A stretch of 5,117 bases of DNA from Acidobacteriota bacterium (GTDB lineage Bacteria > Acidobacteriota > HRBIN11). Shown here one piece after another: positions 1-4,277 of the stretch (position 1 is the stretch's first letter; every line of letters begins with the position of its first letter). The notes beneath the pieces were generated by a model. It was not told the origin of the DNA and did not search any database. It saw only the letters and a program-made list of their open reading frames with translations. The stretch is from NCBI GenBank assembly GCA_030550225.1, contig JAUQPV010000214.1, forward strand, positions 1 to 5,117, given 5' to 3'. The translations under genes were made by a program, and so were the position numbers.

Positions 1-1
1 G

Positions 2-259
2 CTCGGGCATTCGACCACCGTGTTCCGGGAGACTTTTCCCGTCGAAAATCCCGACTACCTCATCGAGGCGGTCGTCGAGATCCCCGTCCAGGTCAACGGT
101 CGGGTCCGGGCGACGCTTCGGGTCCCCGTCGACGCCGACCCGGCGACGGTCGAGGCGATGGCCCGCTCCCATCCGAACGTGGCCCGCTACCTCGAGGGCC
201 GTCCCGTCCGGAAGGTCGTCTACGTCCCGAACCGTCTCCTGAATTTCGTCGTCTCCTGA
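2..259 (+). CDS. leuS: Leucyl-tRNA synthetase, C-terminal end (partial, 5' truncated by window)
   Basis: The frame is open from the left edge (first full codon at 2) to TGA at 257-259, giving 85 visible residues. It matches the extreme C-terminus of bacterial class I leucyl-tRNA synthetase, the cytoplasmic enzyme that charges tRNA-Leu with leucine using ATP. Seen directly: an LGH tripeptide at visible residues 1-3, the family hallmark VQVNGRVR at 29-36, and the closing segment YLEGRPVRKVVYVPNRLLN (63-81) followed by FVVS, which corresponds to the family's usual 'YLEGK.VKKVIYVPGKLLNIVV' ending. This C-terminal domain contacts the tRNA elbow. The catalytic HIGH and KMSKS motifs and the editing domain lie outside the window. 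The GTG at 20 is internal, not a start, because homology extends upstream of it. The stop is one base before the next ATG, which suggests co-transcription with the following gene. Confidence 0.93.
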   Translation, partial: LGHSTTVFRETFPVENPDYLIEAVVEIPVQVNGRVRATLRVPVDADPATVEAMARSHPNVARYLEGRPVRKVVYVPNRLLNFVVS

Positions 260-260
260 G

Positions 261-3209
261 ATGAGGTCCCGGGTGTCCGGTCCCCAGAGAGGCTGGCTAT
301 GGTCTATGGCCCACGGTCGTAGCCGGTCGTTCGTAGTCTGGGGTTTGTGGTCTCTGGTCCTCGCTTTCGGTCCGAGTGCCTTAGCGGCCACGCTGTTCCC
401 GCCCGGTATCCGATGGTGGCGTCTGGAGACGCCCCACTTTTGGGTCTTCTACCCTGCGGGGATGGCCCCGGCCGCCGAACGGGCCGCCGCCTGGGCCGAA
501 TGGGCCTACGAACGCTTGGCCGGCGACTTCGGCTACCGCCCTGGCCGAATTCGGCTCATCCTGACCGACCACGCCGACGTCGCCAACGGCTTCACGACCG
601 TCCTCCCCGAGCGCCTGGTCGTCGTCTTCCTGCCACCGCCCGACAGCACCGAGACGATCGGCGATTACGACGACTGGCTGAAGACCGTCCTCGTCCACGA
701 GCTGACCCACCTCTTCCACCTGGAACGGGCCCATCCTGTCTACCGGGGCCTACGCTTCCTGTTCGGCCGGTCGCCCCTGCTGTTCCCGAACCTCCTGGCC
801 CCTGACTGGTTCACGGAGGGCCTCGCCACCCTGGAGGAAACCCGATGGACCCGGGGCGGCCGGGCCTGTAGCGCCGAAACCTACATGATGGACCAGACCG
901 CCCGGGTGACGAATACCTATCCGTCCATCGATCAAGCTTGGCTCGCCCGGGCACCGTGGCCGGCCGGCCTGACGGCCTATCACTTCGGGGCCGCTTTCCT
1001 CCATCAACTGTACCGAGATCACCCCGACACGTTCTGGTCGGCGATACGGGCCAAAAACGAATCTATCTGGCCTTTCTTTCTGAATGGCCGAGAGTCTCGT
1101 CACCTGGGTAGCCGATTCAGCCAGCTCTGGGCCCGCTGGACGCAAGAGCCCCCACGTCTCATTGGGAATTCGGGGACCGGGCGTCTGGAAATCATCGCCC
1201 GCCGGGGGTACTTCCTATCGAGTCTCCGGACGGTCGGTCACGAAATCTGCTACGTGAACGAGCGGGCCCACGAGTTTCCCGGCGTCTTCTGTAGCGATCC
1301 CCGGACGGGTCGGACCCGCCGGGTCCTGGAGGGTGTGCCCGCAGGTCCGTTTGGGGTCGACCCCCAGGGTCGCATCGTGGCAAGCGTCCTGGAATGGCGC
1401 CGTTCGTTCTGGCTCCGAAGCGGCCTCGTGCGGATCGACCCCCGGACGGGTCGGCGGACGTGGCTGAAGGTCGGGTCACGCCTGAAAGACCCGGACGTCG
1501 ACCCCGAGGGCCGCATCGTGGCCGTCCGTCATGAAGACGGCGGCGGCACGGCTCTGGTCGTCCTTGAACCCGACGGTACCCTCCGGGCCCTGGCCCGGGA
1601 CCCGGCCGTTCGGTGGAGCCAGCCCCGGTGGCGTCCACCTGAACCGAATCGGCCCGGAGTCTCGACTTTTGCCGCCGTCGCCCATCATACCGACGCCACA
1701 TGGAGCCTCGAGCTATGGACCGCCAACGGACACCGCTTGGCCGAGTGGCTTCGGGACCAAGCCCGTAAGATGGACCCTACCTGGTCGTCGGACGGGCGGT
1801 GGCTTCTGTTCGTCGCCGATTACTCAGGGAAGCTGGACGTATGGGCCTGGGACACGGAAACCCAGCAGGTCAGGTGGGTCGCCCTGCCGGGGGCCGGCTT
1901 CCGATCGCCGTGGCTGACGCCTGACGCCCTTTTCATGGCCGTCTATGCGGCCGATGGCTACCATCCCGCCCGCGTCCCCCTGAAGGATGATTTTCCCTCC
2001 CTCTTGCGTCCTCCACCCTTTGGTCCGGATCATGCCCCGCCCTTGGAGTCCCCGGGGAAGGAGCCGGGTAAGGGAGAACCGTTGAACCCGCCGGAAACGA
2101 GGCGGGATGGGGATAAGCCGAGTACGAAATATCCGGAAGCCCTGAAAGAGCGATGTGCCTTACGTCCCCCGGAAGCGTATACCCCGACGCCCCCGCCACC
2201 GGAGATTCGCCAAAACCGCCGGTCTCCGGTCTTCCCCGTCGTACGGCCCTTCACGTGGTTCCCCGTCGTGCGGTCTGACGAATCGAGCCGGCGTGTCGGC
2301 ATCGCCCTGCTCGGGGTCGACCGCTGGGGTTACTCGTCCTACCAGGCCGTCGTCGACTACGGCCTCGACGACCGCCTCGTCCGCTACGACGTCCTATACC
2401 GCTGGGATCGATGGTATCCGACCCTGGCCTTACGGGCCCGCCGGGAAATCGCGCCGCTCCAGGAAGACATCTCCCTGGCGACAGACACCTACGAGACGAT
2501 TCTCCAAGTCCCCTTCCGGCGAATGCGGTCGACCCGTGCTGTCACGCTGGGCCTTCGCTACGCCCCCCTGTGGACGGTCGACCGGACGGGCCGCTTCCGA
2601 AAACTCCAGGACCGCTGGTCCGTCCCGTGGACGCTGTTCTACTCCCGGGCCCTACGCTTCCCCTATTCGGTCAGCCCTGAAGACGGCTGGACGGCCATCG
2701 GATGGGGCCGCTGGGGCTTTCGGGGCCAACGGTTCGTGACCCTGGGCGGCGACCTCCGGTGGTATGCGCCCGGATGGCGACGCCATCACGTCCTGGCCCT
2801 CCGCCTGACGGGCGCCTTCTCGACGGGACCCGAACCCGAGGCCCTCACGCTGGGCCTCGAATCCGACGACCTCGGGCCCGTCCGGGCCCGCGTCGAGTCG
2901 GCACTCGTCCGCCGGGGCCTCGTCTGGAACGTCGAGTACCGATGGCCCGTATATGAGATCCAACGAAGTCTGGGATTGTTCCCTCTGTTTATGGAGCGGC
3001 TGAGCGTGGCCGTGTTCTATGATGGAGCTTACTTTACCTCATTCCACGGAGGGACCGACCCGACCCAGACAGTCCACGCCGTCGGTGCTGAGGTCCGTCT
3101 GCACGTGAGCGCCGCCGGCTTCCGAGCGACCGGCCGGGCCGGCGGGGCCATCGAAGTCGGGGGCCAGCACCGGCGACGGGCATACATAGCTTTGCGGCTG
3201 CCTTTCTGA
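261..3209 (+). CDS. Secreted zinc peptidase (peptidase MA-like) - beta-propeller - outer-membrane beta-barrel protein
   Basis: A 982-residue protein, numbered from the ATG at 261. Residues 24-36 are a hydrophobic core after Arg-rich residues, and A40-L41-A42 is a plausible signal peptidase I site. Residues about 50-300 resemble peptidase-MA-like gluzincins: HELTH at 146-150 supplies two zinc-ligand histidines and the catalytic Glu147, and WFTEGLA at 183-189 supplies the probable third ligand Glu186. Residues about 320-575 look like a TolB/WD40-type propeller, with DPTWSSDGRWLLFVAD at 505-520 as a typical PD40 blade. Residues about 580-660 are a Pro/Lys/Arg/Glu-rich linker. Residues 660-982 alternate polar and hydrophobic residues, are rich in Trp/Tyr/Arg and end YIALRLPF, as expected of an outer-membrane barrel recognised by the BAM complex. 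Substrate and function are unknown; a surface or periplasmic protease anchored by its own barrel is an inference. Start is uncertain: ATG 306 gives a compact 27-residue signal peptide and has AGAGAGG at 286-292, while ATG 261 has no visible ribosome site but directly follows leuS. Confidence 0.88.
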   Translation: MRSRVSGPQRGWLWSMAHGRSRSFVVWGLWSLVLAFGPSALAATLFPPGIRWWRLETPHFWVFYPAGMAPAAERAAAWAEWAYERLAGDFGYRPGRIRLILTDHADVANGFTTVLPERLVVVFLPPPDSTETIGDYDDWLKTVLVHELTHLFHLERAHPVYRGLRFLFGRSPLLFPNLLAPDWFTEGLATLEETRWTRGGRACSAETYMMDQTARVTNTYPSIDQAWLARAPWPAGLTAYHFGAAFLHQLYRDHPDTFWSAIRAKNESIWPFFLNGRESRHLGSRFSQLWARWTQEPPRLIGNSGTGRLEIIARRGYFLSSLRTVGHEICYVNERAHEFPGVFCSDPRTGRTRRVLEGVPAGPFGVDPQGRIVASVLEWRRSFWLRSGLVRIDPRTGRRTWLKVGSRLKDPDVDPEGRIVAVRHEDGGGTALVVLEPDGTLRALARDPAVRWSQPRWRPPEPNRPGVSTFAAVAHHTDATWSLELWTANGHRLAEWLRDQARKMDPTWSSDGRWLLFVADYSGKLDVWAWDTETQQVRWVALPGAGFRSPWLTPDALFMAVYAADGYHPARVPLKDDFPSLLRPPPFGPDHAPPLESPGKEPGKGEPLNPPETRRDGDKPSTKYPEALKERCALRPPEAYTPTPPPPEIRQNRRSPVFPVVRPFTWFPVVRSDESSRRVGIALLGVDRWGYSSYQAVVDYGLDDRLVRYDVLYRWDRWYPTLALRARREIAPLQEDISLATDTYETILQVPFRRMRSTRAVTLGLRYAPLWTVDRTGRFRKLQDRWSVPWTLFYSRALRFPYSVSPEDGWTAIGWGRWGFRGQRFVTLGGDLRWYAPGWRRHHVLALRLTGAFSTGPEPEALTLGLESDDLGPVRARVESALVRRGLVWNVEYRWPVYEIQRSLGLFPLFMERLSVAVFYDGAYFTSFHGGTDPTQTVHAVGAEVRLHVSAAGFRATGRAGGAIEVGGQHRRRAYIALRLPF
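294..363 (+). repeat. Degenerate 7-bp tandem repeat (consensus GGTCTAT-like) covering the signal-peptide codons
   Basis: From 294 to 363 the sequence can be cut into ten successive heptamers built on GGTCTAT / GGTCGTA / GTCTCTG-type units, for example GGTCTAT at 301-307, GGTCGTA at 315-321 and GTCTCTG at 350-356. The phase slips by one base near 322. Most units keep a GGTC- or GTC-like core. The stretch encodes residues 12-34 of the zincin-barrel protein, including most of its hydrophobic signal core. The same heptamer recurs in reverse orientation at 3215-3242, after the end of that gene. Individual units are quite diverged, so this could partly be codon bias toward GTC/GGT. Confidence 0.5.
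1296..1577 (+). repeat. Internal 141-bp duplication: two propeller blades within the zincin-barrel gene
   Basis: Two stretches offset by exactly 141 bp (47 codons) share landmarks. DPRTGR begins at residues 346 and 393, and VDP(Q/E)GRIVA begins at residues 366 and 413. At DNA level the pieces CCCCGGACGGGTCGG and GGTCGCATCGTGGC/GGCCGCATCGTGGC recur. Forty-seven residues is a normal beta-propeller blade length, so the units most likely represent adjacent blades derived from one another by duplication. Confidence 0.6.
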
Positions 3210-3214
3210 GGGGA

Positions 3215-3242
3215 ATAGACTAAAGACCATGGACCATAGACC
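3215..3242 (-). repeat. 7-bp tandem repeat, four units, consensus ATAGACC on plus strand (GGTCTAT on minus)
   Basis: Four back-to-back heptamers start six bases after the zincin-barrel stop codon: ATAGACT (3215-3221), AAAGACC (3222-3228), ATGGACC (3229-3235) and ATAGACC (3236-3242). The last is the exact reverse complement of GGTCTAT at 301-307, so the gene is bracketed by the same short repeat in opposite orientations. The array is non-coding and much clearer than the one at 294-363. Confidence 0.72.
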
Positions 3243-3283
3243 TGTCTTAGAGGGTGGATTCGCTCCATCTTGAGACGAGGTTT

Positions 3284-3326
3284 CCCGACGACGCGGTGCG
3301 GTCGGGTCTATCGTCGGGGGTCCCCC
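3284..3326. other. Inverted repeats in the queC leader region
   Basis: CCCGACGA (3284-3291) pairs perfectly with TCGTCGGG (3311-3318), enclosing 19 nt. The right arm overlaps a second, loop-less palindrome GGGGGTCCCCC (3316-3326), so the two pairings are mutually exclusive in a transcript. They lie 46-88 nt upstream of the queC start. No T-tract follows either, so neither is a standard intrinsic terminator. No match to a preQ1 riboswitch could be recognised. The structure may be part of a dispersed repeat or simply chance in GC-rich DNA. Confidence 0.35.
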
Positions 3327-3360
3327 ACCCAAGACCTAACCCCGGCCCCCAATGCTGGGC

Positions 3361-3365
3361 AGGTG
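3361..3365 (+). promoter_or_regulatory. Ribosome binding site for queC
   Basis: AGGTG lies six bases upstream of the ATG at 3372 and matches the anti-Shine-Dalgarno core. It decides the start, because a longer open frame reaches back to 3270 but has no family similarity there, whereas the residues just after 3372 (REVVVVLFSGGLDS) are the normal beginning of a QueC. Confidence 0.6.
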
Positions 3366-3371
3366 CCAGAG

Positions 3372-4004
3372 ATGCGGGAAGTGGTCGTCGTCCTATTTTC
3401 TGGCGGTCTCGACTCGACGGTCGCCCTCTGGTGGGTCCGCCATCAGGACTGGAAGCCCGCTCCCCTGAGCATCGATTACACCGGCCGTCCTCGGGGCGAA
3501 CGGGAAGCGGCTCGAAAGATTGCGACCATGGCCGGGGCAGAGGTTTTAGAAATCTCCCTTCCTTTCTATCAGGACCTACAAGCCTGGCGCCGAGGGAGCG
3601 TCCTTCCGGCGGACCTGGCCGGGGCCAATCCCGTGTATCTGCCGGCCAAGAACCTGCTGTTTTATGCCATCGCCGCCTACTACGCTGAGGTCCTCGGGGC
3701 GACCCGCATCGTCGGCGGCCACTACCGAAACGACGGGACCCTCTTCCCGGATGCCTCTGCCGCTTACTTCGCCCGTCTGGATGCCTTGATCACCGAGGGC
3801 CTCCATAGTCACCGGCCTCGCCTGGAGCTCCCCTTTTTAGAGATGACTAAGGAAGCCGTCGTCCGCCTGGGCCTCGCCTTGGGTGCCCCCCTCGACCTGA
3901 CGTGGAGTTGCTACTGGGACGGTCCGACGCCCTGTGGCCGATGTGAAGGCTGTCGGGAAAAGGAAACGGCCCTGCAGGCTGTCGAGAATGGATTGGGCAG
4001 ATAG
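3372..4004 (+). CDS. queC: 7-cyano-7-deazaguanine (preQ0) synthase, QueC family, divergent
   Basis: A 210-residue protein, slightly short for QueC (commonly around 220-240). QueC converts 7-carboxy-7-deazaguanine to preQ0 using ATP and ammonia, the last step before queuosine (or archaeosine) specific enzymes; it acts in the cytoplasm. Seen directly: the ATP-pyrophosphatase PP-loop SGGLDS at 10-15, IDYTGRPRGEREAA at 34-47 (family: FDYGQRHRxEL), NPVYLPAKNLLFYAIAAYYAE at 86-106 (family: VPGRN..FL..A..YAE), FPDASAAYF at 125-133, the TKxxVVRLG helix at 159-167, and a zinc-binding cluster Cys180, Cys188, Cys191, Cys194 in TWSCYWDGPTPCGRCEGC. Several usual positions differ: PAKN replaces PGRN, and GGHYRNDG replaces the common GxNxxDxSGYPDC region, which recalls archaeal-type QueC-like enzymes. 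No other que gene is adjacent. The stop TAG at 4002-4004 lies within an 8-bp repeat array, so the last few residues (LGR) may be repeat-derived. Confidence 0.85.
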   Translation: MREVVVVLFSGGLDSTVALWWVRHQDWKPAPLSIDYTGRPRGEREAARKIATMAGAEVLEISLPFYQDLQAWRRGSVLPADLAGANPVYLPAKNLLFYAIAAYYAEVLGATRIVGGHYRNDGTLFPDASAAYFARLDALITEGLHSHRPRLELPFLEMTKEAVVRLGLALGAPLDLTWSCYWDGPTPCGRCEGCREKETALQAVENGLGR

Positions 4005-4042
4005 GCAGATGGGTCGGTAGGCGAATAGGAAGGTAGGCGGTA
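3995..4042 (+). repeat. 8-bp-period tandem repeat crossing the queC stop codon
   Basis: Six consecutive octamers with strict 8-bp spacing: GGGCAGAT (3995), AGGCAGAT (4003), GGGTCGGT (4011), AGGCGAAT (4019), AGGAAGGT (4027) and AGGCGGTA (4035). All begin RGG, and five end in T. The array starts within the last four codons of queC, supplies its TAG stop at 4002-4004 and continues 38 bp downstream. It is purine- and G-rich on the coding strand, so the transcript would carry closely spaced GG runs. Confidence 0.7.
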
Positions 4043-4105
4043 GGGGACAACCCTTGAGGTTACCCCGTGAGGCGGGATGCGGGAAGATGGGCTCATGGCC
4101 CTATA

Positions 4106-4132
4106 GGTAGGGCGACGCATGGGTCACCCCTG
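4106..4132. repeat. Degraded REP-like hairpin (GTAGGGCGAC ... GTCACCCCTGCC)
   Basis: GGTAGGGCGAC (4106-4116) faces GTCACCCCTGCC (4121-4132) across the short GCATG region; the arms pair with mismatches and a one-base gap. The core GGGCGAC-GCATG-GTCACCC is one mismatch from a perfect 7-bp stem. The layout, GTAGGG outside and a GC-rich stem inside, resembles the arms of the intact palindrome at 4193-4222, which suggests a second, eroded copy of a related element. Confidence 0.4.
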
Positions 4133-4170
4133 CCCAGTCCGGCCGGGGTCCCGAGCTCCCGTCTCCTTAT

Positions 4171-4257
4171 ACCACCGGTAACGGCGGCACCCGTAGGGGC
4201 GGGTCTCCAAACCCGCCCCTACCGAACCCCGGCCGTCGGGCAGTCGTTACGGGTGGT
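4171..4257. repeat. Nested palindromic element, 87 bp (REP/MITE-like)
   Basis: Outer arms ACCACCGGTAACG (4171-4183) and CGTTACGGGTGGT (4245-4257) are reverse complements at 12 of 13 positions. Inside them is a perfect 12-bp stem, GTAGGGGCGGGT (4193-4204) and ACCCGCCCCTAC (4211-4222), with loop CTCCAA. A small CCCG/CGGG hairpin (4228-4231, 4237-4240) also fits on the right side. Folded, the strand would form a branched multi-stem structure. It lies 20 bp beyond the stop of the minus-strand gene. Short GC-rich palindromes of this look occur as dispersed REP-type repeats in many bacteria; family membership here is inferred. Confidence 0.72.
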
Positions 4258-4277
4258 GCCCTGGCCGGGCCCCCTCG

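Larger units (their letters stand above)
3210..3371. other. Intergenic region between the zincin-barrel gene and queC; repeats, no gene seen
   Basis: 162 bp with no convincing coding sequence. It holds the heptamer array at 3215-3242, a further GGTCTAT at 3305-3311, an 8-bp inverted repeat (CCCGACGA at 3284-3291, TCGTCGGG at 3311-3318, 19-nt loop) and an overlapping GGGGG-T-CCCCC palindrome at 3316-3326. The reading frame of queC stays open back to about 3270, but those 34 extra residues show no family similarity. No clear -35/-10 promoter pair could be picked out, so whether queC has its own promoter here is not settled. Confidence 0.6.
4005..4277. other. Convergent intergenic region, repeat-dense, no gene seen
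   Basis: 273 bp between the 3' ends of queC (plus) and the DUF5666 gene (minus). In order it holds the rest of the octamer array, an imperfect hairpin at 4043-4066 (GGGG and AACC on the left, GGTT and CCCC on the right, with a small internal loop), a degraded hairpin near 4106-4132 and a nested palindrome at 4171-4257. None of the hairpins is followed by a T-tract on either strand, so no standard intrinsic terminator can be called, although convergent genes normally need termination here. Open frames through it show no protein-like composition. Confidence 0.6.

Noticed and set aside
1192..1701. Long open frame on the minus strand (169 codons) opposite the propeller region, with others at 381-734 and 750-1145
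   Set aside because: They lie wholly antisense to a gene with clear domain motifs; the products are Arg/Gly/Pro-rich and low in hydrophobic order, the usual shadow of GC-rich coding DNA.
1200..1990. Separate TolB gene
   Set aside because: The propeller is in the same uninterrupted frame as the zinc-peptidase and barrel regions and lacks TolB's N-terminal domain, so it is one module of the larger protein.
2155..2739. Plus-strand open frame of 194 codons in another phase inside the zincin-barrel gene
   Set aside because: Composition is dominated by Ser, Arg, Pro and Thr with no recognisable motif, while the main frame there shows alternating beta-strand pattern.
3270..3371. N-terminal extension of queC from a start near 3270
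   Set aside because: The 34 extra residues have no QueC similarity and span the leader inverted repeats; ATG 3372 has AGGTG six bases upstream and starts right at the normal family N-terminus.
4193..4222. Intrinsic transcription terminator at the perfect 12-bp hairpin
   Set aside because: No run of T follows the stem on either strand, so it lacks the second half of the standard signal; it fits a palindromic repeat better.
3995..4257. CRISPR array
   Set aside because: Units are 8 bp with no spacers, the palindromes are not regularly spaced copies, and no cas gene is present.
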